From an uncultured Lachnospiraceae bacterium (GTDB lineage Bacteria; Bacillota; Clostridia; Lachnospirales; Lachnospiraceae): 64,000 nucleotides of DNA. A model generated the notes under the pieces. It was not told the DNA's origin and ran no database searches. It saw only the letters and a program-made list of their open reading frames with translations. Positions 35,098 to 44,728 of this stretch are shown in pieces (positions within the stretch are counted from its first letter, which is position 1; each line of letters begins with the position of its first letter). The DNA is taken from the NCBI GenBank assembly GCA_947053345.1, contig CAMRSM010000001.1, forward strand, positions 62,001 through 126,000, in the 5' to 3' direction. The position numbers were made by a program, and so were the translations under genes.

Positions 35098-35838
35098 ATG
35101 AGCGTAATTTCGATGAAACAGTTACTGGAGGCAGGTGTTCATTTCGGGCATCAGACGAGAAGATGGAACCCGAAGATGGCAGAGTATATCTACACGGAGA
35201 GAAACGGCATCTACATCATCGACCTGCAGAAGTCGGTCGGCAAGGTGGATGAGGCCTACTATGCGATCAAGGATATCATCGCAAACGGCGGGAAGATTCT
35301 GTTCGTGGGCACAAAGAAGCAGGCACAGGACTCTGTGAAGTCCGAGGCAGAGCGCTGCGGGATGTACTATGTGAACGAGAGATGGCTCGGCGGCATGCTC
35401 ACAAACTTCAAGACGATCCAGTCCAGAGTCGCAAGGTTAAAGGCGATCGAGAAGATGGCGGAGGACGGCACATTTGAGGTGCTTCCGAAGAAGGAAGTCA
35501 TCGAGTTAAAGAAGGAGTGGGAGAAGCTTGAGAAGAATCTCGGCGGTATCAAGAATATGAAGGATATCCCGGATGCAATCTTCGTTGTCGATCCGAAAAA
35601 GGAAAGAATCTGCGTCCAGGAAGCACATACATTAGGGATTCCGTTGATTGGTATCGCGGATACAAACTGCGACCCGGAGGAGCTTGATTATGTGATCCCG
35701 GGCAATGACGACGCAATCCGCGCAGTCAAGCTTATCGTAGCCAAGATGGCAGATGCCGTGATCGAGGCAAATCAGGGTGTGTCGATGGACGCACCGGAGG
35801 AAGCCGAGGCGGACGCAGAGGCTGCGGAGGCAGTATAA
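35098..35838 (+). CDS. rpsB: 30S ribosomal protein S2
   Basis: S2 is a small-subunit ribosomal protein. The 246-residue product shows the family signature ([26 protein letters not shown] region; [59 protein letters not shown]). The ATG at 35098 follows TGGAGGG; an ATG at 35083 lacks a ribosome site. An acidic Ala/Glu tail ends the protein. It pairs with tsf as in nearly all bacteria. Confidence 0.98.
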   Translation: MSVISMKQLLEAGVHFGHQTRRWNPKMAEYIYTERNGIYIIDLQKSVGKVDEAYYAIKDIIANGGKILFVGTKKQAQDSVKSEAERCGMYYVNERWLGGMLTNFKTIQSRVARLKAIEKMAEDGTFEVLPKKEVIELKKEWEKLEKNLGGIKNMKDIPDAIFVVDPKKERICVQEAHTLGIPLIGIADTNCDPEELDYVIPGNDDAIRAVKLIVAKMADAVIEANQGVSMDAPEEAEADAEAAEAV

Positions 35839-35880
35839 AACAGGCAGTAGAATATTCGCAAATAAACGGAGGGATTGACA

Positions 35881-36810
35881 ATGGCTGAGATTTCGGCAAA
35901 GATGGTAAAGGATTTGAGGGAGATGACCGGCGCGGGCATGATGGACTGCAAGAAGGCACTTGCTGCGACGGAAGGGAATATGGATGAGGCGGTAGAGTTC
36001 CTCAGGAAGAACGGGCAGGCAAAGGCGGAGAAAAAGGCAAGCCGCATCGCTGCGGAGGGTATTTGCAGGATAGCGGTGGATGGCGACCAGGCTGCCGCAG
36101 TCGTAGAGGTGAACTCTGAGACGGACTTCGTGGCAAAGAACGAGCAGTTCCAGAATTTTGTGGCACAGGTTGCGGAACAGGTCGTAAAAGGGGATTATGC
36201 GGATGTGGATGCCCTCCTCGCTGCGCCGTTTGACGTGGAAAAGACCGTGAAGGAAGCGCTGGTGGAGAAGGTTGCGACCATCGGTGAGAACCTGAATATC
36301 CGCAGGTTTGAGAAAGTTACGGCACAGAATGGCTGTGTAGTGACCTACACACACGGCGGCGGCAGGATTGGCGTTATCGTTGAGGCTGCGACGGATGTTG
36401 TGAACGATGCGGTCAAGGAAGCGCTCTCGAATGTAGCGATGCAGATTGCGGCGCTCTATCCGAAGTATGTCAGCAAGGATGAGATCGGTGCGGATTTCAT
36501 CGAGCATGAGAAGGAGATCATCCGCGCGCAGATCATGAACGACCCGAAGGAGTCCCAGAAGCCGGCAAACGTGATCGAGGGCATGATCGCCGGCCGTGTG
36601 AACAAGGAGCTCAAGGAAATCTGCCTTGTCGACCAGATCTATGTAAAGGCGGAGGACGGGAAGCAGAGCGTCGGCCAGTATATCGCGCAGGTTGCGAAGG
36701 AGAACAATGCGAACTTTTCCGTAAAGCGTTTTGTGCGCTTTGAGACCGGTGAGGGCTTAGAGAAGAAGAACGAGGACTTTGCGGCAGAGGTTGCGGCACA
36801 GCTTGGCTAA
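35881..36810 (+). CDS. tsf: Translation elongation factor Ts
   Basis: EF-Ts exchanges GDP for GTP on EF-Tu. The ~309-residue protein has the UBA-like N-terminus (KMVKDLREMTGAGMMDCKKA), the TDFVAKN motif (EVNSETDFVAKNEQF) and the core ending with FVRFETGEGLEKK. AAACGGAGGG precedes the ATG at 35881. A strong terminator follows about 65 nt downstream. Confidence 0.98.
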   Translation: MAEISAKMVKDLREMTGAGMMDCKKALAATEGNMDEAVEFLRKNGQAKAEKKASRIAAEGICRIAVDGDQAAAVVEVNSETDFVAKNEQFQNFVAQVAEQVVKGDYADVDALLAAPFDVEKTVKEALVEKVATIGENLNIRRFEKVTAQNGCVVTYTHGGGRIGVIVEAATDVVNDAVKEALSNVAMQIAALYPKYVSKDEIGADFIEHEKEIIRAQIMNDPKESQKPANVIEGMIAGRVNKELKEICLVDQIYVKAEDGKQSVGQYIAQVAKENNANFSVKRFVRFETGEGLEKKNEDFAAEVAAQLG

Positions 36811-36874
36811 GGACGGAAATTCCTTTTTGTAAAGTAAGATTTTGTCTTATTCTCGAAAAGAAGATAGCGATCGT

Positions 36875-36919
36875 ACGCTCCACAGCAGTTATGGAAAATA
36901 GCTGTTGTGGAGCGTTTTT
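36875..36919 (+). terminator. Rho-independent terminator after tsf
   Basis: ACGCTCCACAGCAG (36875-36888) pairs with CTGTTGTGGAGCGT (36902-36915) with one G-U, followed by a T-run at 36915-36919. This is a clear end for the rpsB-tsf transcript. Confidence 0.9.
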
Positions 36920-37109
36920 GTCGCAGAGACCGGGGGATGGTTTTCTGGATTTTGGAAAATAGCGTTGACTGATAGATGTAAGTATGTAAGGGGCTATCTG
37001 GTGGAGGATTGGTGAAGAACTTGGTATATCAAATATTTTACATGCGGAAATAGTATGAAGCCATGCGGATATTCCGCTGCAATCACAATTTACTATTGAT
37101 TATAAGAAA
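36920..37109. other. Gene-free gap after tsf terminator
   Basis: This stretch lies between the tsf terminator and the next hairpin. It is AT-richer than the surroundings and has no convincing open reading frame, ribosome site or repeat that I can support. Confidence 0.5.
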
Positions 37110-37147
37110 ACAGAAGGCAGGGAACAAACCTGCCTTCTGTTTTTTTA
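37110..37147. terminator. Bidirectional terminator
   Basis: ACAGAAGGCAGG (37110-37121) pairs perfectly with CCTGCCTTCTGT (37129-37140) with a 7-nt loop. On the plus strand seven T residues follow; on the minus strand the hairpin is followed by TTTTCTTATAA. It sits 37 nt beyond the minus-strand stop at 37184, so it most likely ends that gene and also blocks read-through from tsf. Confidence 0.85.
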
Positions 37148-37183
37148 CAATCTTTTTCTTTCCGAATTTCTGTTATACATTTT

Positions 37184-40100
37184 CTATCCCAAATTCTTAT
37201 TTGCTGTCGATAGCATCAGTTTGATCCGGTTGAGCTGGTTGACTTCACTCGCGCCCGGGTCGTAATCCACCGCCACGATATTGGAATCCGGGTAGCGCCG
37301 CCGCAGTTCCTTGATAACCCCCTTGCCGACGATATGGTTCGGCAGGCAGCCAAACGGCTGGGTGCAGACGATATTTTTGACCCCGGAATGGATCAGTTCG
37401 ATCATCTCCCCGGTCAAAAACCAGCCTTCACCTGTCTGGTTGCCGATGGAAACGATCGGGTCGGCGTATTCGGCGAGCTGGTAGATTGTCGGCATCTCCT
37501 CAAAACGGCTGCTCGCGCGCAGGGCAAGGCGTGCTTCTTTGCGGAAATACTCCATAATGGAGATGACACCTTTGTTGATCTTTGCATCCATCCTGCTTTT
37601 TCCGAGATATTTTGCCTTAAAATGCGCGTCATAGCTGCCATACATGAAAAAGTCGAGCATATCCGGCACGACCGCCTGAGCGCCCTCGGATTCCAACAGA
37701 TCGACAAGATAATTGTTCGCTGCCGGGAGGAACTTTACAAGAATCTCCCCGACCACACCAACTTTCGGTTTGACGAGCCCCTCCTTGAGCGGAAGTTTGT
37801 CAAAGTCCTCCACAATACCGCGCAGGTTGCGCTTAAATTCCTTGAATTTGCCGTTCTGCACTGATTTTTTGCAGGTTTCGGTCCACTTTTCGTAAAGGGC
37901 GTTCGCGGAGCCCGGTGTGGCTTCGTAAGGCCTTGTCGCGTAGAGCACACGCATAAACAAATCGCCGTAGACAAGTGCCTGCATCGCGCGCAGAAGGCGA
38001 GATGGAGTTAATTTAAAGCCCGGATTTTTTTCGAGGGCGCTGACCGAGATGACCGGAATCTGTTCCATGCCTGCCTTTTGCAGCGCGCGGCGGATAAAGC
38101 CGATATAATTGGTCGCGCGGCAGCCGCCCCCGGTCTGGGTGATGGCAATCGCCGTGTGGTCAAGGTCGTACTTCCCGGAAAGCAGCGCGTCCATAAACTG
38201 TCCCACCACCATCAGCGAAGGGTAGCAGGCATCATTGTTCACGTATTTTAAGCCGACATCAACGGCTTTTTTGTTGTCGTTTGGCAGGATAACGATATTT
38301 AGCCCCGTGGAGCGCAGTGCGGGCTCCAAAAACTGAAAATGGATGGGCGACATCTGCGGTGCGAGGATGGTATAATTATCCTTCAACATTTCCTTTGTGA
38401 AGACAACACGGTTGTGGGCGGAAGATTTCACACAAGCTTTGATGCCCTTGCGCGCCCGGTCGTTCACCGCGGAGAGCAGGGAGCGGATGCGGATGCGCGC
38501 GGCACCGAGGTTGTTCACCTCGTCAATTTTAAGCACCGTGTAAATTTTGCCGGAAGCATTCAGGATATCCGCCACGCCGTCGGTTGTGACCGCGTCAAGC
38601 CCGCAGCCAAACGAATTGAGCTGGATAAGTTCGAGGTTTTCCTGCGTGCGCACGAACGATGCCGCCGCGTAAAGGCGGGAGTGGTACATCCATTGGTCGA
38701 TAACAATCATCGGGCGGTCTACCTTGCTTAAATGGCAGATGGAATCTTCGGTCAGGACAGCCGCGCCGTAGGAATTGATCAGTTCCGGGATACCGTGGTT
38801 GATCTCCGGGTCGACATGGTATGGCCTGCCTGCAAGCACAATGCCGCGCCGCCCGGTTTTTTTCAGGTATTCCAATGTCTCCTCGCCTTTTTTTCGGGTA
38901 TCGTTCCTTGCGGCGGTCAGTTCCTCCCATGCCGCTGCGGATGCCGCGCGGATTTCTGCCTCCGGGATATTGTTTTCCGCGCCCAGATATTCCACCAGGC
39001 GTTTTGTCACGATCTCCTCGTTTTCAAGGGAGAGGAACGGATTTTGGTAAATAATGCCGTTCTCGCGCAGTTCCTCGACGTTATTTTTGATATTTTCACC
39101 GTAGGAAGTCACGATCGGGCAGTTATAATGATTGCCCGCGCCGTCAATCTCCTTGCGCTCATATGGGATACAAGGGTAGAAGATGTATTTAATGCCTTGG
39201 TCTAACAGCCACATGATATGTCCGTGTGCAAGCTTCGCCGGGTAGCATTCGGACTCGCTCGGGATCGACTCGATGCCCATCTCGTAGATCTTGCGTGTTG
39301 AGAGTGGGGAGAGTATGACGCGGTAACCGAGCTTTGTGAAAAATGTGTACCAGAACGGATAATTTTCATACATATTCAGCACGCGCGGGATGCCGACCGT
39401 ACCGCGCGTGGCGATGCCCTCCGCTAACGGTTCGTAATCGAAATACCGGTGCAGCTTGAAATCAAACAGGTTCGGGATGTTGTCCTTGTTTTTCTGTTTG
39501 CCGACCCCGCGCTCGCAGCGGTTACCGGAGACAAACTGCCTGCCGCCGGAAAAGCGGTTGATGGTCAGGCGGCAGCTGTTGGTGCAGCCTTTGCAGCGCG
39601 CCATGCTTGTCTCGAAACGCAGCTCGCTGATCTCCTTGATGCCGAGCATCGTGGTCGGATTACCTGTATAGTGCTCCCTCGCAATGAGTGCCGCCCCGAA
39701 CGCCCCCATGATGCCTGCGATATCCGGGCGTACCACGTCGGTATCAAGCAGCGTTTCCAGACTCCGCAGGACGGCATCGTTATAGAATGTCCCCCCCTGG
39801 ACAACAATCTTTTTGCCAAGATCCTTCGGGTCGGCGAGCTTGATGACTTTGTAAAGCGCGTTCTTGATGACCGAGTAGGCGAGCCCCGCAGAAATATCAG
39901 CGACGGTTGCGCCCTCTTTCTGTGCCTGCTTCACACGGGAATTCATGAAGACCGTGCAGCGTGTGCCAAGATCCGTCGGGTTCTTTGCGAACAGGGCGAT
40001 CTTCGCGAAATCCGCCACTTCGTAATTTAACGATTTGGCGAAGGTCTCAATGAAGGAACCGCAGCCGGAGGAGCAGGCTTCGTTTAACTGCACGGAATCC

Positions 40101-41410
40101 ACGGTGGCACTCTTGATTTTGATGCATTTCATATCCTGACCGCCGATGTCGAGGATGCAGTCCACATCTGGCTCGAAGAATGCTGCGGCATAGTAGTGGG
40201 CCACGGTTTCCACCTCGCCCTCGTCGAGCAGCAGCGCGGACTTGATGAGAGCCTCGCCGTAGCCGGTCGAGCAGGAGCGCACGATAACGGCACCCGCGGG
40301 CAGCACGGAATAGATTTCCTTGAGCGCGCGGATGGTCGTTTTTAGCGGGCTTCCGTTGTTGTTTGAGTAAAAGGAATACAGAAGGGAACCGTCCTGTGCC
40401 ACAAGTGCCGCCTTTGTGGTTGTGGAGCCCGCGTCAATGCCCAGGAAGCATTTGCCGCGGTAAGAAGAAAGGTCGTTTTTCCTGACAGAATGCGCGTCGT
40501 GCCGCTTTGTAAATTCACGGTACGCCATCTCGTCGGCAAAGAGAGGGGAGAGGCGGCTGATCTCCATCGGAACGGCAACGCCCTTCTCGAGGCGGTCGGC
40601 AAGCGTGAGAAGCGGCATTGAGACTGTAGTATCTGCGTTCATGGCGGAGCCGACCGCGGCGAACAGATGGGAATGCTCCGGCGCGATGATGTGCTCGTCG
40701 GTCAGTTTGAGCGTGCGGATAAATGCCGCTTTTAATTCGGTCAGGAAGTGGAGCGGACCGCCGAGGAAAGCGACGTTCCCACGAATCGGCTTGCCGCACG
40801 CCAAACCGCTGATCGTCTGGCTGACGACCGCCTGAAATATGGAAGCGGCAAGATCCGGCTTGGTCGCACCGTCATTGATGAGCGGCTGGATATCCGATTT
40901 TGCAAAAACGCCGCAGCGCGCCGCGATCGGGTAGATCGCCTGATAAGATTTCGCGTATTCATTCAATCCCGCGGCATCGGTCTTTAAGAGTGTTGCCATC
41001 TGGTCAATAAACGAACCCGTGCCGCCGGCGCAGATCCCGTTCATGCGCTGGTCGATGCCGTCGGTAAAATATATGATCTTCGCGTCCTCACCGCCAAGCT
41101 CGATCGCGACATCCGTCTGCGGGGCATAATCCTTCAGGGAGGCCGCGACTGCCACCACCTCCTGCACGAACGGCACACCCAAGTTTTTGGAGAGGGAGAG
41201 ACCGCCCGAACCTGTGATGACCGGGTAGATATCCGGGTTGCCGGGAAGTACCCCTGCCGCTTTTTTTAGCAGGATGGCGAGTGTGGACTGGATGTTGGCA
41301 TAATGGCGCTCGTAATCCGAAAACAAAAGGGTGTGCTCCGCGTCAAGCAGTGCCACCTTTACGGTTGTCGAACCGATATCAATGCCAAGTTTGTAAGTTT
41401 GAACAGACAT
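37184..41410 (-). CDS. Giant acyl-CoA dehydratase activase-type protein
   Basis: The 1408-residue protein has two ASKHA ATPase modules of the BadF/BadG/HgdC type ([16 protein letters not shown] at the N-terminus; [19 protein letters not shown] near residue 325), a CSSGCGSF cysteine motif for a bridging [4Fe-4S] cluster, a cysteine-bearing DUF2229-type part ([19 protein letters not shown]) and a C-terminal HgdB-like part ([20 protein letters not shown]). It resembles ATP-driven activators of 2-hydroxyacyl-CoA dehydratases and related radical enzymes; the true substrate is unknown. GGAGGT lies 4 nt before the ATG at 41410. Confidence 0.9.
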   Translation of the reverse strand: MSVQTYKLGIDIGSTTVKVALLDAEHTLLFSDYERHYANIQSTLAILLKKAAGVLPGNPDIYPVITGSGGLSLSKNLGVPFVQEVVAVAASLKDYAPQTDVAIELGGEDAKIIYFTDGIDQRMNGICAGGTGSFIDQMATLLKTDAAGLNEYAKSYQAIYPIAARCGVFAKSDIQPLINDGATKPDLAASIFQAVVSQTISGLACGKPIRGNVAFLGGPLHFLTELKAAFIRTLKLTDEHIIAPEHSHLFAAVGSAMNADTTVSMPLLTLADRLEKGVAVPMEISRLSPLFADEMAYREFTKRHDAHSVRKNDLSSYRGKCFLGIDAGSTTTKAALVAQDGSLLYSFYSNNNGSPLKTTIRALKEIYSVLPAGAVIVRSCSTGYGEALIKSALLLDEGEVETVAHYYAAAFFEPDVDCILDIGGQDMKCIKIKSATVDSVQLNEACSSGCGSFIETFAKSLNYEVADFAKIALFAKNPTDLGTRCTVFMNSRVKQAQKEGATVADISAGLAYSVIKNALYKVIKLADPKDLGKKIVVQGGTFYNDAVLRSLETLLDTDVVRPDIAGIMGAFGAALIAREHYTGNPTTMLGIKEISELRFETSMARCKGCTNSCRLTINRFSGGRQFVSGNRCERGVGKQKNKDNIPNLFDFKLHRYFDYEPLAEGIATRGTVGIPRVLNMYENYPFWYTFFTKLGYRVILSPLSTRKIYEMGIESIPSESECYPAKLAHGHIMWLLDQGIKYIFYPCIPYERKEIDGAGNHYNCPIVTSYGENIKNNVEELRENGIIYQNPFLSLENEEIVTKRLVEYLGAENNIPEAEIRAASAAAWEELTAARNDTRKKGEETLEYLKKTGRRGIVLAGRPYHVDPEINHGIPELINSYGAAVLTEDSICHLSKVDRPMIVIDQWMYHSRLYAAASFVRTQENLELIQLNSFGCGLDAVTTDGVADILNASGKIYTVLKIDEVNNLGAARIRIRSLLSAVNDRARKGIKACVKSSAHNRVVFTKEMLKDNYTILAPQMSPIHFQFLEPALRSTGLNIVILPNDNKKAVDVGLKYVNNDACYPSLMVVGQFMDALLSGKYDLDHTAIAITQTGGGCRATNYIGFIRRALQKAGMEQIPVISVSALEKNPGFKLTPSRLLRAMQALVYGDLFMRVLYATRPYEATPGSANALYEKWTETCKKSVQNGKFKEFKRNLRGIVEDFDKLPLKEGLVKPKVGVVGEILVKFLPAANNYLVDLLESEGAQAVVPDMLDFFMYGSYDAHFKAKYLGKSRMDAKINKGVISIMEYFRKEARLALRASSRFEEMPTIYQLAEYADPIVSIGNQTGEGWFLTGEMIELIHSGVKNIVCTQPFGCLPNHIVGKGVIKELRRRYPDSNIVAVDYDPGASEVNQLNRIKLMLSTANKNLG

Positions 41411-41498
41411 AAGGACCTCCATAAATTTTATCATAAAATCCATAAAATGCATATTATAAATAGGTAAACATACAGGAGAAAATCTCCCATGGATTTGT

Positions 41499-41527
41499 AT
41501 TATACGACAGAAAATGTGCGACTTCAA
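41499..41527 (-). promoter_or_regulatory. Promoter for the activase gene
   Basis: On the minus strand TTGAAG (41527-41522) and TATAAT (41504-41499) are 17 nt apart. The predicted leader to the ATG at 41410 is about 80 nt. The promoter lies back to back with the pilB promoter. Confidence 0.75.
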
Positions 41528-41597
41528 GCAAAAATAAGGATTTTATGAAGTCTTTATAAATAGCGCTGGGCACAATAAAAAATACGGCAGATAAAAC

Positions 41598-41626
41598 TTG
41601 TTTATGAACAGTAATTGTGATACAAT
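41598..41626 (+). promoter_or_regulatory. Promoter for pilB
   Basis: TTGTTT (41598-41603) and TACAAT (41621-41626) are separated by 17 nt, about 70 nt before the pilB ATG. It is divergent from the activase promoter, with 70 nt between their -35 boxes, so a shared regulator is possible. Confidence 0.65.
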
Positions 41627-41697
41627 TTAATTTAAGGAAATTGAGATCGGCGCAGTGCCGCAGAATTATCTGGGGTGTGCGGGAAAGAGGTATGGCT

Positions 41698-43416
41698 ATG
41701 ATACTTGGAGAGAAGATCGGAAAGCGGAAAAAGAGATTGGGGGATCTTTTGATTGATGCCGGTGTGATCACGCAGGATCAGTTGGCACAGGCGCTGGATA
41801 AGCAGAAGCAGACGCGCCAGAAACTCGGCGCAACCTTGATGGAGATGAATTTCACGACGGAGGAAGAGATCGCCGGAGCCTTGAAGGAGCAGCTTGGCAT
41901 GGAATATGTTGACCTGCGCGCGATCCGCATTCCGCAGGATGTCATCTCCCTGATCCCGGATTCGGCACTGCTTAAAAAATATACGATCATGCCGTTTGAA
42001 TTTAACCAGGAGCACTCCGGCTACCTGCGCGTGGCGATGGCGGATCCGATGGATCTTGTCGCGACGGACGACCTTTCCATTATCACAAATCTGCAGATCG
42101 AGCCGGTGGTCGCGACGGCATCGGATATCATGGCGGCGATCGACCGCTATTACGGGAGCGCCGAGACACAGGCGGTGGCGGAACTGTTTAACCGCGAGAG
42201 GGCGGAGCGCTACCGGGAGGAGGAAGTCACGGCAAATGACGAGGAAATCCAGAATTCCCCTATCGTCATTCTCGTGGGATCCACAATCGAGCAGGCGGCG
42301 CGCATGCGGGCGAGTGATATCCATATCGAGCCGCTTGAAACGCGCATCCGTGTGCGGTTCCGCATTGACGGCATGCTGATGGAACACAGCACTTACCCGA
42401 TCAACATGCTCTCGGCGATCGTGGCGCGCGTCAAGATCATCGGCGGCATGGATATCTCGGAGAAAAGGAAGCCGCAGGACGGGCGCATCACGCATGTCGT
42501 GGACCGGACGGAATACGATATCCGTGTCTCCATCCTGCCCACGGTGTACGGCGAAAAGATCGTAATGCGTCTTACCTCGAAGATGACGCTGACAAAAGAG
42601 AAGAGCCGCCTTGGGTTTTCGCCGCGGGAGCTGGAGCAGTTTGACAAGATCTTGCAGAACCCGAACGGTATTATCCTTGTCACGGGACCGACCGGAAGCG
42701 GAAAGTCCACAACGCTTTACACGGCGCTCAGCGAACTGAACAAAGAGGATGTCAACATTATCACGGTGGAGGATCCGGTCGAAGCCAACATCGACGGTAT
42801 CAACCAGGTGCAGGTAAACCCGAAGGCGGAGATGACCTTTGCGGCGGCGCTGCGCTCCATCTTGCGCCAGGATCCGGATATCATCATGATCGGTGAGATC
42901 CGTGATGCCGAGACTGCGTCCATCGCGGTGACCGCATCCATCACCGGCCATCTTGTTGTCAGCACGCTCCACACGAACAGCGCGGCAAGCACGATCTCGC
43001 GTCTGGCAGACATGGGGATCGAGCCTTACCTGATCGCGGACGCGACGGTCGGTGTTATCGCCCAGCGTCTTGTGAGAAGGCTTTGTGACTGTAAACGGGA
43101 AAAGCTTGCAAGCAATGCCGAGAAAAAGCAGCTCGGCGTGCCGGAACAGGAAGAGCTTAGGATATGCGCGCCCTGCGGCTGCAACCAGTGCAACGAGACC
43201 GGATACCGCGGGCGGATCGGCGTTTACGAGATCATGCGCGTGACGAACCGCTTAAAACATGCGATCTCCAGAAGCTGCGACGCGGCGGAGATTGAGAGGA
43301 TCGCACTCGCGGACGGTATGAGCACATTGAAGATGAGTGCGGCAAGGCTTGTCCGGGAGGGGATCACCTCGATCGCAGAGCTCAAGAGGATTGCATACTC
43401 AAATGAAGATCAGTAG
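41698..43416 (+). CDS. pilB: Type IV pilus extension ATPase PilB
   Basis: PilB powers pilus polymerisation. The ~572-residue protein has an N-terminal MshEN domain (RLGDLLIDAGVITQDQLAQA), a Walker A GPTGSGKSTT, Asp-box and Walker B (DPDIIMIGEIRDAETA), the His-box region (GHLVVSTLHTN) and the zinc tetracysteine (CDCKRE ... CAPCGCNQC). MshEN domains bind c-di-GMP in several relatives, so c-di-GMP control is plausible. The ATG at 41698 is 7 nt after AAAGAGG; 41692 is an alternative. Confidence 0.96.
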   Translation: MILGEKIGKRKKRLGDLLIDAGVITQDQLAQALDKQKQTRQKLGATLMEMNFTTEEEIAGALKEQLGMEYVDLRAIRIPQDVISLIPDSALLKKYTIMPFEFNQEHSGYLRVAMADPMDLVATDDLSIITNLQIEPVVATASDIMAAIDRYYGSAETQAVAELFNRERAERYREEEVTANDEEIQNSPIVILVGSTIEQAARMRASDIHIEPLETRIRVRFRIDGMLMEHSTYPINMLSAIVARVKIIGGMDISEKRKPQDGRITHVVDRTEYDIRVSILPTVYGEKIVMRLTSKMTLTKEKSRLGFSPRELEQFDKILQNPNGIILVTGPTGSGKSTTLYTALSELNKEDVNIITVEDPVEANIDGINQVQVNPKAEMTFAAALRSILRQDPDIIMIGEIRDAETASIAVTASITGHLVVSTLHTNSAASTISRLADMGIEPYLIADATVGVIAQRLVRRLCDCKREKLASNAEKKQLGVPEQEELRICAPCGCNQCNETGYRGRIGVYEIMRVTNRLKHAISRSCDAAEIERIALADGMSTLKMSAARLVREGITSIAELKRIAYSNEDQ

Positions 43417-43418
43417 AT

Positions 43419-43531
43419 TGCGGAACTGAAAAACAGCAAGTGCCCAGAGGAGTTTCCGGGAGTGGGCGGACGGAAACTCCTCTGCGGGGACAGGTGCTGG
43501 GAGGGCAGTTGCAGAACTTAAAATAGGAGGT
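43419..43531 (+). repeat. Diverged copy of the flhA-upstream repeat, before pilT
   Basis: The gap begins ATTGCGGAACTGAAAAACAG and ends GTTGCAGAACTTAAAATAGG, matching both ends of the tandem repeat upstream of flhA. The central stem is replaced by a different, perfect 13-bp inverted repeat (43446-43458 with 43471-43483, arm AGAGGAGTTTCCG). GCAAGTGCCC near the start can pair imperfectly with GGGCAGTTGC near the end. The conserved flanks with a swapped but still paired core suggest selection on RNA structure. Confidence 0.75.
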
Positions 43532-43539
43532 TATTCTGT

Positions 43540-44595
43540 ATGGTAACGATAGAGGAATTGCTGCGCACCGCAAAGGAGCGCGGGGCATCGGACCTGCATG
43601 TAACGGTTGGGATCCCGCCGAAGATCCGTGTGCACGGCGAATTGACGGACACGGACTATCCACGTATGCTCCCGGCGGACGTGGAGGCGGTCATCGTGCC
43701 GACGATGTCGAAGCAGGTGCAGGAGGCATTAAAAGAAAAGGGAGAGATTGACTACGCCTACTCGATAGCCGGGCTTGGCAGATACCGTGTCAATGTCTTT
43801 AAACAGAGAGGGTCATACGCGTTTGTCATGCGTCTTGTCGGAACGACCGTACCGCAGGCGGCAGAGCTTGGCATCCCGGACTCGGTCGTGGAGCTGACCG
43901 GACGCAAGCGCGGGCTGGTGCTCGTGACCGGACCCACCGGGAGCGGCAAATCGACGACGCTCGCGTCGCTCATCGACATCATCAATACGATCTACAATTC
44001 TCATATCATCACATTGGAGGATCCGATTGAGTATCTGCACAACCACAAAAAATCCGTGGTAAACCAGAGGGAGATCGGTCTTGACTCACAGGGCTATTCG
44101 CAGGCTCTGCGCGCTGCACTGCGCGAGGATCCGGATGTGATCCTGGTCGGCGAGATGCGCGACCTTGATACGATCTCGATCGCAATCACGGCGGCGGAGA
44201 CAGGGCATCTTGTGTTTTCCACCTTACATACGATCGGTGCCGCGAGCACGATTGACCGTGTGATCGACGTATTCCCGCCGCACCAGCAGCAGCAGATCCG
44301 CATCCAGTTGGCAAGTGTGCTCGAGGCGGTCATCTCCCAGCAGCTGATCCCGCAGCAGGACGGCAGGGGGCGTGTGGCGGCGTTTGAGGTCATGCACGCG
44401 ACGGTCGCCATTAAAAACCTTATCCGTGAAGCGAAGACACATCAGATTGACTCCATCATTCAGACAAGCAAAAAACTTGGGATGCAGACAATGGACGACG
44501 CGATTTACGACCTTTACTTAAAGCGCAAGATTGACGCGGAGAAAGCGCTTACCTTCGCGCAGGATCCGTTCACGCTGGAGAGGAAGCTGTACTGA
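43540..44595 (+). CDS. pilT: Type IV pilus retraction ATPase PilT
   Basis: PilT depolymerises pili, giving twitching motility or DNA uptake. The 351-residue protein has the N-terminal PAS-like domain (ASDLHVTVGIPPKIRVHG), Walker A GPTGSGKSTT, Walker B DPDVILVGEMRD and the PilT-specific AIRNLIRE-like motif VAIKNLIREAKTHQI. It lacks the zinc motif and MshEN domain of PilB, as expected. ATAGGAGG precedes the ATG. Confidence 0.96.
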   Translation: MVTIEELLRTAKERGASDLHVTVGIPPKIRVHGELTDTDYPRMLPADVEAVIVPTMSKQVQEALKEKGEIDYAYSIAGLGRYRVNVFKQRGSYAFVMRLVGTTVPQAAELGIPDSVVELTGRKRGLVLVTGPTGSGKSTTLASLIDIINTIYNSHIITLEDPIEYLHNHKKSVVNQREIGLDSQGYSQALRAALREDPDVILVGEMRDLDTISIAITAAETGHLVFSTLHTIGAASTIDRVIDVFPPHQQQQIRIQLASVLEAVISQQLIPQQDGRGRVAAFEVMHATVAIKNLIREAKTHQIDSIIQTSKKLGMQTMDDAIYDLYLKRKIDAEKALTFAQDPFTLERKLY

Positions 44596-44628
44596 CGGAT
44601 GCCATAAAGAGGTGCGGCGGCAGGGAAT

Positions 44629-44704
44629 GGAGTTCCTTTGCAGCCCCGCAAAAAAACTCCGGCGGGAAGCGGGAAAGGATTTGTGCCCTGTGGGGTGACA
44701 GGGC
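44629..44704 (+). other. pilT-pilC intergenic hairpins
   Basis: Within the 133-nt gap GGAGTT (44629-44634) pairs with AACTCC (44655-44660), enclosing TTTGC/GCAAA, and GCCCTGT (44685-44691) pairs with ACAGGGC (44698-44704). Neither is followed by T residues. They resemble the other intercistronic hairpins of the window. Confidence 0.55.
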
Positions 44705-44728
44705 AGGGATGCAGGAAGGCAGGTATGT

